Shown piece by piece: positions 29,593 to 38,556 of a stretch of DNA of 64,000 bases (positions are counted from its first letter, which is position 1; each line of letters opens with the position of its first letter). Both the position numbers and the translations under genes were made by a program. The notes under the pieces are model-generated. The model did no database searches and had not been told where the DNA came from. It saw only the letters and a list, made by a program, of their open reading frames with translations. The DNA comes from Labrys wisconsinensis. Lineage in GTDB: Bacteria > Pseudomonadota > Alphaproteobacteria > Rhizobiales > Labraceae. The stretch spans positions 168,291 to 232,290 of the forward strand of contig NZ_JAUSVX010000015.1 in the NCBI RefSeq assembly GCF_030814995.1, written 5' to 3'.

Positions 29593-31152
29593 ATGACCGA
29601 GATCGCCCGCGCGCTCGACCGCGCCATCGAGGACCTCCCCCTGCTGTTCAGGGGACCGGGGGGCGCGGTCGCCGTGCTGCGCGAGGGGGCCGTGCTGGCG
29701 CGCCACGCCTGGGGCTATGCCGATCTCGCCGGGCGCATCCCGTTCTCGCCACGCACCCTGGTGCCGGTCTGCTCGATCACCAAGCAGTTCACCTGCGCCG
29801 CCCTGCTCGAGGAGGTCGGCGATCCCGCGGCGCTGGATGCGGCGCTCGCCGCCCGGCTGGCGCTGCTGCACGAGCCGCCGCCGCGGATCGTCGACCTCTG
29901 CCACAACCAGTCCGGGCTGCGTGACTATTGGGCGCTCACCGTGCTGTGCGGCGCGACGCCCGAAGGGGCGTTCCGTCCGGCCGATGCCGCGGCCCTGATC
30001 GGCGGGACGCGCAGCCTGCACTTCCCGCCGGGCACGCAGTATTCCTATTCGAACGGCAATTTCCGCCTCCTGTCCGATCTCATCGAGGATCGCGCCGGCC
30101 GGCCCTTCGGCGAGATCCTGCGCCGGCGCGTGCTCGAGCCGGCCGGCATGGAGGAGGCCCGGCTCAATCCCGAGACCGGCGACCTGCCGGGCGAGGCCGT
30201 CGGCTACGAGGGCAACGAGGCCTTCGGCTACGTGCCCGCGGTCAACCGCATCCATTGGACCGGCGACGCGGGCCTCTGCGCCTCACTCGACGACATGATC
30301 GCCTGGGAGCGCTTCATCGACGCGACGCGCCAGGACGCGGCCGGCCTCTACCGCCGCCTCGCCGTGGCGCCGGCCTTCGCCGATGGCCGCCCGGCCCGCT
30401 ACGGCTTCGGCCTGGCGCATCTGGACAGCGGCGGCGTCGGGCTGACCGGCCATGGCGGCGCCCTGCGCGGCTGGCGCAGCCAGAGGCTGCACGCGGCGGC
30501 GGAACGGCTGTCGGTGGTGGTGCTGTTCAACCATGCGGCCGAGGCGCGCGAGGCGGCGCTGCACCTGATGCGCGCCGCCCTCGGGCAGGAGCTGGCGTCC
30601 GCCCCGGCGGCCGGCCTCGACGCGGCCTGGGCCGGCGCTTATCACGACGAGGCGACCGGCCTGCTGCTCGACCTCGCCGCTGCGGGCGGCGGCCGGCTGT
30701 CCGCCCGCTTCGCCACCGGGGCCGACCTGCTGCGGTCAGGGCCGGACGGAACCGCCGCTTCGCCGTCGATGACGCTGCGGCGCGACGGCGACATCATCGA
30801 CATGGAGCGGCCGGGCGACAATCTGCGCACCCGCCTCTACCGGGTCGAGGGGCCGGTACGGCCCGACATCGCCGGGCGCTTCCATGCCGCCGAGCTCGGG
30901 GCGACACTCACCGTCACGGATGCCGGCGGCATCATGCACGCTGCCTTCGACGGCATGCTCGGCCGCGGGCCGATGCAGCCGCTCTATCCCGTCGCGGCCG
31001 ACCTCTGGCGCATGCCCTGCCAGCGCGGCATGGACGCGCCCGCCCCCGGGGACTGGACGGTGCGGGTCGCCCGGGACCAGGGCGGCGCGGTTGCCGGGTT
31101 GACGTTCGGTTGCTGGCTCGCCCGCCGTGTTCGATTCGAGCGGATGGCCTGA
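29593..31152 (+). CDS. dap: D-aminopeptidase (penicillin-recognising serine hydrolase, DAP type)
   Basis: A 519-residue protein; the characterised D-aminopeptidase of Ochrobactrum is 520 residues. The N-terminal beta-lactamase-fold domain has SITK (Ser61, Lys64), YSN in QYSYSNGNF and GHGG in the late motif. The C-terminal third forms the two antiparallel beta-barrel domains typical of DAP. The enzyme releases N-terminal D-residues such as D-Ala from peptides and amides. No signal peptide is visible, so it is cytoplasmic. It sits between a MerR regulator and an operon of amide-handling enzymes, suggesting use of peptidoglycan-derived or D-amino-acid compounds. Confidence 0.86.
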   Translation: MTEIARALDRAIEDLPLLFRGPGGAVAVLREGAVLARHAWGYADLAGRIPFSPRTLVPVCSITKQFTCAALLEEVGDPAALDAALAARLALLHEPPPRIVDLCHNQSGLRDYWALTVLCGATPEGAFRPADAAALIGGTRSLHFPPGTQYSYSNGNFRLLSDLIEDRAGRPFGEILRRRVLEPAGMEEARLNPETGDLPGEAVGYEGNEAFGYVPAVNRIHWTGDAGLCASLDDMIAWERFIDATRQDAAGLYRRLAVAPAFADGRPARYGFGLAHLDSGGVGLTGHGGALRGWRSQRLHAAAERLSVVVLFNHAAEAREAALHLMRAALGQELASAPAAGLDAAWAGAYHDEATGLLLDLAAAGGGRLSARFATGADLLRSGPDGTAASPSMTLRRDGDIIDMERPGDNLRTRLYRVEGPVRPDIAGRFHAAELGATLTVTDAGGIMHAAFDGMLGRGPMQPLYPVAADLWRMPCQRGMDAPAPGDWTVRVARDQGGAVAGLTFGCWLARRVRFERMA

Positions 31153-31260
31153 CGCGCCCCCGAGCGGCGGCGCAGGCCGCGCACTCATAGACCAATCCCG
31201 CAATCGCAGCCGCGACGCATCCGCGCGGCAGTGGCGCGTCAGCCTATGTCAATGATCCTT

Positions 31261-31287
31261 CAGAATTGACGTCTACTCAAAATTCTG
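31261..31287. promoter_or_regulatory. Inverted repeat (operator candidate) upstream of the cysteine hydrolase operon
   Basis: CAGAATT (31261-31267) and AATTCTG (31281-31287) form a perfect 7-base inverted repeat with 13 bases between, in an AT-rich island of an otherwise GC-rich region, 53 bases before the GTG start at 31341. TTGACG at 31266-31271 overlaps the left arm and could be a -35 element. Confidence 0.4.
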
Positions 31288-31340
31288 TAATTCACTCTTC
31301 ACAGTGGCTGCATGGCTGAGCCGGCACAGGAGGGCTGATC

Positions 31341-31997
31341 GTGAGCACGGATCCATCGCGGCGGGATGCCCCCTATGTCGCCGGGGAGACGGCGCTGCTG
31401 CTGGTGGACATGCAGCGCATCTGGCTGGAGCCGGGGCTCGACCCCTCCCATCCCGAGCGGGGCCCGGACCATTATTTCTACCGCCAGACCGCGGCGCAGA
31501 CCGTGCCGAACCAGCAGCGCCTGCTCGCCGCCGCCCGCGCCGCCGGTGTGGAGGTGATCCACACCATCATCCAGAGCCTGACCCGCGACGGGCGCGACCG
31601 CTCGCTCGACCACAAGCTGACGCCGATCCATATCCCGCCGGACCTCCCCGAGGGCCTGCCCCCGGCCGCGCTCGCCCCGGCCGGTGACGAGATCCTGCTG
31701 CCCAAGACCTCGTCCGGTGTCTTCAACTCCACCAATATCGACTATCTCCTCAAGAATCTCGGCATCCGCCAGCTCGTCGTCGCCGGCATCCTTACCGACC
31801 AGTGCGTCGACATGGCGGTGCGGGACGCGGCCGACCGCGGCTATCTCGTCACCTGCGTCGCCGACGCCTGCGCCACGGTGACGCCCGAGCGGCACGAGAC
31901 GGCGCTGAAGGCCTTCGGCGGCTATTGCTGGCTCGCGGACACCGCTGCGGTGGCCGCCCGCTTCGAGGCCCTCGGCGCGGGACGGCCCGGCCGATGA
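31341..31997 (+). CDS. Isochorismatase-family cysteine hydrolase
   Basis: A 218-residue protein of the isochorismatase/nicotinamidase fold. The catalytic triad is visible: Asp in LLLVDMQRIW, Lys in ILLPKTSSGVF, and Cys in VVAGILTDQCVDMAVRDAA. Members hydrolyse amides, carbamoyl compounds or nicotinamide; the substrate here is open. The GTG start has AGGAGGG upstream. Its stop overlaps the ATG of the glutamine-synthetase-like gene, so the enzymes are coproduced and probably act in one pathway. Confidence 0.9.
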   Translation: MSTDPSRRDAPYVAGETALLLVDMQRIWLEPGLDPSHPERGPDHYFYRQTAAQTVPNQQRLLAAARAAGVEVIHTIIQSLTRDGRDRSLDHKLTPIHIPPDLPEGLPPAALAPAGDEILLPKTSSGVFNSTNIDYLLKNLGIRQLVVAGILTDQCVDMAVRDAADRGYLVTCVADACATVTPERHETALKAFGGYCWLADTAAVAARFEALGAGRPGR

Positions 31998-33315
31998 GCG
32001 AGGCGCCGGAACCGCTGGTCGTCGTCGCCACCACGGACCTCTGCGCCGTCACCCGCGGCCGCTCGGTGCCGGAGCACCGCCTGGCCAAGGTGGCGGCCAG
32101 CGGCATCGGCTGGGTGCCGGCCAACATCTCGCTGACGGCGCTCGGCACCATCGCCGATCCCAATCCCTGGGGCTCCTCCGGCGACCTGCGCATCCTGCCC
32201 GATCTCACGGCGCGCTATCGCACCGGCCTCACCGGTTCGGCCACGCCCTTCGACATGGTGGCCGGCGACATCGTCGAGCTCGACGGCGCGCCCTGGGCCG
32301 CCTGCACCCGCACGCTGCTGCGCCAGGCCCTCGCCGACCTGCGAGCCCGCACCGGCCTTGCCGTGGTCGCGGCCTTCGAGCAGGAATTCCAGCTCGTCGA
32401 CGCGGCCCTGCCGGAGGCCCATCCCTTCTCGCTGTCGGCCCTGCGCCGCACCGATCCCTTCGCGCCCCGCCTGCAGGCGGCGCTGCAGGAGGCCGGCGTC
32501 GAGCCGGAGATGGTGATCGCCGAATATGGCCGCGACCAGTTCGAGATCGTCCACGCCCCGGCCGATGCGCTCGCCGCCGCCGACCGTGCCGTCGCCATCC
32601 GCGAGATCACCCGCGAGGTGGCGCGCAATCTCGGCTGGCGCGCCAGCTTCGCACCCAAGACGGCGCCGGACGGCGTCGGCAACGGCGTCCACGTCCACCT
32701 CTCCTTCCTCGATCCGGCGGGCCGGCCGGCGGCCTACGATCCCGCGCGGCCCGGCCGGCTGTCCGCCGCGGCCGGCAGCTTCTGTGCCGGCATCCTGCAC
32801 CACCTGCCGGCGCTCACCGCCTTCTCAGCCCCGGGCGTCTCGTCCTATTATCGGCTGAAGCCGCACAGCTGGAGCTCTTCCTACACCTGGCTGGCCGACC
32901 GCGACCGCGAAGCGACGCTGCGCATCTGCCCGACGGTGGGCTTCGGCGGCGGCGATCCCGCCCGCCAGTTCAACATCGAGTTCCGCGCCGCCGACGCCAC
33001 TGCCAACCCCTATCTCGTGCTGGCCGCGCTGATCCGCGCGGGGCTGGAAGGCCTCGCCGCCGAGATGCCGGCCCCGCCGCTGGTCAGCGGCGACCCGACG
33101 GCCATGACCCCTGCGCAACGCGACGCGCTCGGCCTCGTCCGCCTGCCCGAGACCCTGGCCGCGGCGCTCGCCGCGCTCGAAGCCGACACGGTGGCCCGGG
33201 GCTGGTTCGCGCCGGTGTTCGTCGAGACCTATCTCGGCGTCAAGCGTGCCGAGATGGCGGCGCTCGGCGAGCGCGACGCGGCGGCGGTCTGCGCGCTCTA
33301 CCGGACGCTCTACTG

Positions 33316-33316
<1 letters not shown>
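31994..33316 (+). CDS. Glutamine-synthetase-like ligase (gamma-glutamyl-amine synthetase type)
   Basis: A 440-residue protein of the GlnA catalytic fold. It keeps the ATP/metal-site elements: AFEQEFQLV, GRDQFEIVHAPADALAAADR, NGVHVHLSF, and the C-terminal QFNIEFRAADATANPYLVLAALI. It lacks the close similarity of true GlnA and is shorter. Such paralogues attach glutamate to amines (PuuA, GlnT, GlnA3 types). ATG 31994 overlaps the hydrolase stop, and the last base of its stop region overlaps the next start (TGATG). With a cysteine hydrolase before and an N-formylglutamate amidohydrolase-like protein after, a gamma-glutamylation route for an amine is a reasonable inference. Confidence 0.86.
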
Positions 33317-34092
<776 letters not shown>

Positions 34093-34113
34093 GGGGCCGC
34101 GGCGGCGAGGTCC

Positions 34114-34530
34114 TCAGAGCGGCTGGCCGACGTCGATCCGGTTGCCGTCGGGATCCGCGAAGACGAAGGCCCGCAAGCCGAAATCCTCGTCGCGCAGGCC
34201 CTTGACGATCGCGATGCCGCGCGCCGTGCAGATGCGGTGCAGCGCGTCGACGTCCTCGACCATCAGATGCGCCACCGGGAAGGGTGCGGCTTCGTAGCTC
34301 TCCTGCAGGGTCAGGTGCAGCTCGGCCGCATCGCGCCTCAGGATCATGAAGCGCGCCGGGGTGCCGTTCTCGAAGGTCTTCGTGAAGCCGAGCACCTGCG
34401 TGTAGAAAGCATGCGCCCTCGCCATGTCGCGAACCGGAAGCGTCGCGGCGATCCGTCCGAAGCGGATGCAGTGGTCGAGCCGTTCGGTCACAATACCCTC
34501 GACCTGACAGAGTTGGGCATGGCTCCTCAA
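34114..34530 (-). CDS. Glyoxalase/bleomycin-resistance (VOC) fold protein
   Basis: A protein of 138 residues (or 125 from a GTG at 34491) with the single-domain VOC pattern: AATLPVRDMARAHAFYTQVLGF, RFMILRRDAAELHL, LMVEDVDALHRIC and AFVFADPDGNRIDVGQP at the C-terminus. It is closest to the bleomycin-binding type of dimeric protein or to small lyase-like members. Function is undetermined. It is convergent with the amidohydrolase gene, 21 bases away, and has a dyad in its upstream region. Confidence 0.85.
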   Translation of the reverse strand: MRSHAQLCQVEGIVTERLDHCIRFGRIAATLPVRDMARAHAFYTQVLGFTKTFENGTPARFMILRRDAAELHLTLQESYEAAPFPVAHLMVEDVDALHRICTARGIAIVKGLRDEDFGLRAFVFADPDGNRIDVGQPL

Positions 34531-34543
34531 TCTTCCGTTGTTC

Positions 34544-34570
34544 AGCTTGGAGTTCTTGAAACTGCAAGCT
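34544..34570. promoter_or_regulatory. Dyad upstream of the VOC gene
   Basis: AGCTTGGAGTT and AACTGCAAGCT form an 11-base inverted repeat with one mismatch and a 5-base centre, 14 bases above the ATG of the minus-strand VOC gene (34530). It may be an operator or a leader hairpin. In the remaining gap (34571-34853), a TTCCCGGGAA palindrome and a TCGTCAT/ATGACGA pair (34789-34809) are the only structures seen; I find no convincing gene there. Confidence 0.4.
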
Positions 34571-34853
34571 CATCCTGAGAACAAGACTAAGAATTGGCTC
34601 CGAATACGGTCCTGTCAAGCCGCGACACCGTCGCAGCGAAGGTGTGGCAAGGCGAGTGATCCGGAGCGAGATCGCTCGGCCCGCATGATGGCCTTCCCGG
34701 GAAATATCTTCGATGCAGATCGGGTGTACAGTCTCGAGTTTTTCCAATTCCATACAGTTGTTTGATGAGAGATGAGGATTTTATTGCGTCGTCATTCATG
34801 CGATGACGAGGCATGTCGACGCGATCGACTTTCCAGTCATGCAGGAGTGAGAG

Positions 34854-35171
34854 ATGGATGCCGACCTGAATCGCGCCGAGCGCGTCGAGGCGGCCCGTGC
34901 CGAGCTCCGCCGGGCGGTGATGGGCGCGATCGGCGACGCCATGCGCCAGGCCGGTGTTTCGCCGATGACGGTGCTCGGCCTGGCCGCCATGGCGGTGGGG
35001 TCGATCTACCAGGAGATGGCGCAGGCCCATCATGGCCCCGGGCGCTGCTGCTGCGGCTGGGAGCCCGATGCCGCGGCGGACATCGAGGCCTTGCAGACCG
35101 TCCTGGCGGCGACGGCCGCACCGACGCCGGCTGCGAGCCTGCTCGGCATGCGCGCCATCGGGCAAGCCTGA
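34854..35171 (+). CDS. Small hypothetical protein (105 aa)
   Basis: A 105-residue protein with a good ribosome site (AGGAGTGAG) before ATG 34854. An amphipathic helical N-terminal half (RVEAARAELRRAVMGAIGDAMRQAG) is followed by a mildly hydrophobic helix and a short cysteine run (GRCCCGW). No family is recognised. The three consecutive cysteines could bind a metal, but nothing else supports this. It stands alone, about 120 bases before the hydrolase gene on the same strand. Confidence 0.6.
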   Translation: MDADLNRAERVEAARAELRRAVMGAIGDAMRQAGVSPMTVLGLAAMAVGSIYQEMAQAHHGPGRCCCGWEPDAAADIEALQTVLAATAAPTPAASLLGMRAIGQA

Positions 35172-35289
35172 GCGCGCCCGGATCGACAGGAAGACCTGCC
35201 ATGCCCGATGGTCCGATCGATCCCCTCCGACGACGCCTCCGTCGATGCTATGGCATGGCGATGGTCGCCGGACGGGACGGAGCAAGGGG

Positions 35290-36156
35290 ATGAGCGAGCG
35301 TGAGATCGGCTGGTCGACGGGCGGCGCGGCGCTCCGCCTCGGCCTCGACGAGGAGGGCGCGGGACCGGCGGTGCTGCTCCTGCCGGCGCTGAGCTCGATC
35401 TCCACCCGCGCCGAGATGCGCCCGCTCGCCCGCCGGCTCGCGCCTGGGTTTCGCACCCTCGGCGTCGACTGGCCGGGCTTCGGCGACCGGCCGCGGCCGC
35501 GGCTCGACTGGTCGCCCGACCTGCTCTCGCGCTTCCTGGCTGAAGTGATCGCCGGGACCGGGCCGCTCGCCGCCATCGTCGCGGCCGGCCATGCGGCGAC
35601 CTATGCGCTCCGCCATCTCGCCGCCCATCCCGGCAGCGCCGGCCGCCTGGTCCTGGTGGCGCCGACCTGGCGCGGGCCGCTGCCGACCATGATGGGCGGA
35701 CCGCGCCCCTGGTTCGCCCGCATCCGCGCCGCCCTGGACGCGCCGGTGCTCGGGCCGATGCTCTATGCCGCCAATCTCAGCCGCTTCGTGGTGGAGCGCA
35801 TGGCGCGCGAGCACGTCTACAGCGATCCCGCCTTCCTCGATGCGGCGCGTCTTGCCGAGAAGCGTGGCGTGACCACGGCGCCGGGCGCCCGCCACGCTTC
35901 GGTGCGCTTCGTCACCGGCGCGCTCGACCGCGTCGGCGAGCGCGAGGCCTTCCTGGCGCTGCTCCGCGGCGCCGGCGTGCCGGTGCTCCTCGTCCATGGT
36001 GCCGAGACGCCGCCGCGCTCCCGCGCCGAGATGGAGGCGGCCGCCGCCGTCCCGGGCGTCGCCGCGGTGCAGCTGCCGCGCGGCAAGCTCGGCCTCCACG
36101 AGGAGTTCGCCGATGCGGTCGGCGCCGAGATCCTGGCTTTCCTCTCCGGCAGATGA
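35290..36156 (+). CDS. Alpha/beta-hydrolase-fold protein lacking the nucleophile serine
   Basis: A 288-residue alpha/beta-hydrolase-fold protein. The oxyanion-side strand (AVLLLPALSSISTRAEMRPLA), the DWPGFGDRPRP loop and the late histidine region (KLGLHEEFAD) are recognisable. At the nucleophile elbow, where a GxSxG sequence is expected, it reads AAGHAATYA, so the serine is alanine. It may be a non-hydrolytic binding protein, or use another mechanism. Start ATG 35290 is preceded by AAGGGG; the open frame upstream is not hydrolase-like. The FMN dehydrogenase starts 56 bases downstream on the same strand. Confidence 0.8.
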   Translation: MSEREIGWSTGGAALRLGLDEEGAGPAVLLLPALSSISTRAEMRPLARRLAPGFRTLGVDWPGFGDRPRPRLDWSPDLLSRFLAEVIAGTGPLAAIVAAGHAATYALRHLAAHPGSAGRLVLVAPTWRGPLPTMMGGPRPWFARIRAALDAPVLGPMLYAANLSRFVVERMAREHVYSDPAFLDAARLAEKRGVTTAPGARHASVRFVTGALDRVGEREAFLALLRGAGVPVLLVHGAETPPRSRAEMEAAAAVPGVAAVQLPRGKLGLHEEFADAVGAEILAFLSGR

Positions 36157-36212
36157 GCGTGTAGATGGGAGCGCCGCCGCCGCGGCCCCGCCGGTTCCAG
36201 GACTCCCCCGCC

Positions 36213-37364
36213 ATGACGCGCCCGATCACCTCCATCGAAGACCTGCGCCTCCTCGCCAAGCGCCGCGTGCCGCGCATGTTCTACGACTATGCCGATTCCG
36301 GCTCCTGGACCGAGAGCACCTACCGCGCCAACGAGGCCGATTTCGGCAAGATCAGGTTCCGCCAGCGCGTCGCCGTCGACATGCGCGACCGCAGCCTCGC
36401 CACGACCTTGCTCGGCCAGCCCGTCGCCATGCCGCTCGCCCTGGCGCCGACCGGGCTGACCGGCATGCAGCATGCCGACGGCGAGATCCTGGCCGCCCGG
36501 GCCGCGGCCGCCGCCGGCGTGCCGTTCACGCTCTCGACCATGAGCATCTGCTCGATCGAGGACGTGGCGGAGAACACCGACAAGCCGTTCTGGTTCCAGC
36601 TCTACGTCATGCGCGACCGCGACTTCGTCGGCAACCTGATCGACCGGGCCAAGGCGGCAGGCTGCTCGGCCCTGATGCTGACGCTCGACCTGCAGATCCT
36701 CGGCCAGCGCCACAAGGACATCCGCAACGGCCTCAGCGCCCCGCCGCGCCTGACCATCCCCAACCTGATCAACCTCGCCACCAAGCCGCGCTGGTGCCTG
36801 GGCATGCTGGGCACGCAGCGGCGGACCTTCCGCAACATTGCCGGCCATGCCAAGGGCGTGACCAACCTCTCCTCGCTGTCGTCCTGGACGGCCGAGCAGT
36901 TCGACCCTGCGCTCAGCTGGGACGACGTCAAATGGATTAGGGATCGCTGGGGCGGCAAGCTGATCCTCAAGGGCATCCTCGATCCCGAGGACGCCGAGCT
37001 CGCGGCGCGCAGCGGCGCCGACGCACTGGTCGTCTCCAACCATGGCGGCCGCCAGCTCGACGGCGCCCTGTCCTCGATCGAGGCGCTGGCGCCGATCGTC
37101 GCCGCCGTCGGCGACCGCATCGAGGTCATGATGGATGGCGGCGTGCGCTCCGGCCAGGACGTGCTCAAGGCGATCGCCATGGGCGCGCGCGGCGTGCTCA
37201 TCGGCCGCGCCTTCCTCTACGGCCTCGGCGCCATGGGCGAAGCGGGCGTCAAGCTCAGCCTCGACATCATCCGCAAGGAGCTCGACGTCTCCATGGCCCT
37301 GTGCGGCCTGCGCGACATCCGGCAGGTGACGGACGCCATCCTGGCATCGCGGGGCGGGATGTAG
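36213..37364 (+). CDS. lldD: FMN-dependent alpha-hydroxy acid dehydrogenase (L-lactate dehydrogenase LldD-like)
   Basis: A 383-residue TIM-barrel flavoenzyme, the normal LldD length. N-terminal RRVPRMFYDYADSGSWTEST, LALAPTGLTGMQHADGE, the catalytic-base region VVSNHGGRQLDGA, and the FMN phosphate loop VMMDGGVRSGQDVLKA plus GRAFLYGLGAMGEAGV are all present. It oxidises L-lactate or a related 2-hydroxy acid to the 2-oxo acid, passing electrons to the respiratory chain or oxygen. I start at ATG 36213; an in-frame ATG at 36165 adds 16 Pro/Arg-rich residues not seen in the family. The exact hydroxy acid is undetermined. Confidence 0.9.
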   Translation: MTRPITSIEDLRLLAKRRVPRMFYDYADSGSWTESTYRANEADFGKIRFRQRVAVDMRDRSLATTLLGQPVAMPLALAPTGLTGMQHADGEILAARAAAAAGVPFTLSTMSICSIEDVAENTDKPFWFQLYVMRDRDFVGNLIDRAKAAGCSALMLTLDLQILGQRHKDIRNGLSAPPRLTIPNLINLATKPRWCLGMLGTQRRTFRNIAGHAKGVTNLSSLSSWTAEQFDPALSWDDVKWIRDRWGGKLILKGILDPEDAELAARSGADALVVSNHGGRQLDGALSSIEALAPIVAAVGDRIEVMMDGGVRSGQDVLKAIAMGARGVLIGRAFLYGLGAMGEAGVKLSLDIIRKELDVSMALCGLRDIRQVTDAILASRGGM

Positions 37365-37386
37365 GGGGCGATCCGGTCGGCCACCG

Positions 37387-37599
37387 CTATCCCCCGACCG
37401 GCCGCTCTGCCAGCGCCAGGGCGACGGCGGCGAGGGCGTGGAGGTCGGTCTCGCCGCCATCCACGCCCGCCAGCAGGATCTGCACGATCTCCTGGCGCTC
37501 GCCCTCGCCGAGGCGAAGGCCCGGCGGCATGCCGGCTTCGGCCTTGTGCAGGACCCGTTCGACGAGCGCCCGAGCCTCGGGCTCCGGCAGATAGGACAT
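37387..37599 (-). CDS. Small hypothetical protein (70 aa)
   Basis: A 70-residue protein starting MSYLPEPEARALVERVLHKA with AGGAGC seven bases upstream on the minus strand. It is predicted to be two or three helices, soluble and acidic, without cysteine. No family is recognised. The open frame extends upstream to an ATG at 37716, but the ribosome site favours 37599. It is convergent with the FMN dehydrogenase, 22 bases away. Confidence 0.6.
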   Translation of the reverse strand: MSYLPEPEARALVERVLHKAEAGMPPGLRLGEGERQEIVQILLAGVDGGETDLHALAAVALALAERPVGG

Positions 37600-37808
37600 G
37601 ATACGCTCCTGGTTCGCTACGGCCGGCTGGCCTGGACGGCGCCCTCGCGCCGGCCCGGAAACGGCCCCGGTCCCGGGGCGATCGGTCTTGCTGACATGGC
37701 GGCCACCCGGCGGCACGCCGGTGCCGGTCCCAGGGGGCCGGCATGTGTTCGAAGTTACAGCGTCCGGGGCGAGAGCCTGCCAGACTTCGGTCGCTGGGGC
37801 GCGAAAGC

Positions 37809-37830
37809 AGGTCCTGTCCGATCAGGACCT
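37809..37830. promoter_or_regulatory. Perfect hairpin/dyad in the leader of the double-glycine peptide gene
   Basis: AGGTCCTG-TCCGAT-CAGGACCT is a perfect 8-base inverted repeat with a 6-base centre, 21 bases before ATG 37852. Its closeness to the ribosome site means it could control translation as an RNA hairpin, or act as an operator. Confidence 0.5.
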
Positions 37831-37851
37831 GGTCAAGCGACGGAGACAAGC

Positions 37852-38046
37852 ATGAAACTGTCCCACCGTTTCACCACCCGCCCGCAGACCGACAATGCGC
37901 AGACCGCTGCCGGCGGTGAGTTGCGCGTCCTCGCCGAGGACGAGCTGGAGCGCGTCTCGGGTGGCATGCAGAATATCGACAATCCCTTCGTCAGGGCGGT
38001 TCTCGCCGCCGCGTTCATCACGCTCGTCCTGACCAAGGATCAATAA
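37852..38046 (+). CDS. Small peptide with bacteriocin-type double-glycine leader (64 aa)
   Basis: A 64-residue peptide. The first 38 or so residues form a hydrophilic leader ending in LAEDELERVSGG, which matches the double-glycine leader pattern (acidic residues, Leu/Val at fixed spacing, GG cleavage site) used by peptidase-containing ABC exporters. The following 26 residues begin MQNIDNP and contain a single hydrophobic helix (RAVLAAAFITLVL) ending in a charged tail. No cysteine is present. No exporter, immunity or modification gene is next to it, so its role as bacteriocin, signal or adhesin-like peptide is open. The ATG is preceded by CGGAGACA. A strong hairpin follows the stop. Confidence 0.72.
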   Translation: MKLSHRFTTRPQTDNAQTAAGGELRVLAEDELERVSGGMQNIDNPFVRAVLAAAFITLVLTKDQ

Positions 38047-38079
38047 TCCGCCGGTTGTGGGCTGTCCCGGCCCATGTGA

Positions 38080-38123
38080 GGCATGCCACCCCGCCCGGCC
38101 GATGTCGGGCCGGGTGGCGTGCC
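38080..38123. terminator. GC-rich hairpin between two convergent small genes
   Basis: GGCATGCCACCC pairs with GGGTGGCGTGCC (12 bp, one G-T pair), with a further 4-bp inner stem, lying between the stop of the double-glycine peptide (38046) and the stop of the minus-strand secreted protein (38128). There is no T-run. It is likely a bidirectional terminator. Confidence 0.6.
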
Positions 38124-38127
38124 GAGC

Positions 38128-38400
38128 TCAGCCCTTCCAGTTCGCGGCCTTCGAGCAGGCCTTCTCCTCCGCCGGATGCAGCTTCTCCCAGGCGGTGATC
38201 GACAGCGTCTCGGACGAGGACATCTTGCCGTTCATGCAGGAGCAGTAGACGGCGATGGTCTCGGCGCTCTGGCCTTGGTCGGCATTGTCGCTGACGCACT
38301 TGGCGATCCAGGCGTCGTCATCGGCATTGGCGAAGGCGGGTCCGGCGGCGGGAACCGCGATCAGGGCGATGGCGGTCAGCAGGGCGGTTGCGAGCTTCAT
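38128..38400 (-). CDS. Small secreted protein with four cysteines (90 aa)
   Basis: A 90-residue protein with a clear Sec signal peptide (MKLATALLTAIALIAVPAAG, cleavage near AFA-NAD). The mature part of about 65 residues has four cysteines (AKCVSD, VYCSCMN, KACSK), likely forming disulfides or binding metal in the periplasm. No family is recognised. It is convergent with the double-glycine peptide gene. The upstream gap to the next gene (38401-38556) shows nothing distinctive. Confidence 0.7.
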   Translation of the reverse strand: MKLATALLTAIALIAVPAAGPAFANADDDAWIAKCVSDNADQGQSAETIAVYCSCMNGKMSSSETLSITAWEKLHPAEEKACSKAANWKG

Positions 38401-38556
38401 GGCGTATCCTCGGAGCTTGGAGCCGCCCGGCAGGCGCCGGTGCGGCCGTTGGTGCTGTCCCGAACCTTTGGGAAAGCGGCCGAGGCATAAGGCTTGACGT
38501 GCCCGAGAAGCGCACTTTTCTTGGGAGGATCGACCCGAATACTGCCCCGGGGCGGT

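Noticed and set aside
34538..34765. A 75-codon plus-strand frame in the gap after the VOC gene
   Set aside because: No ribosome site, no family, mixed composition; treated as non-coding.
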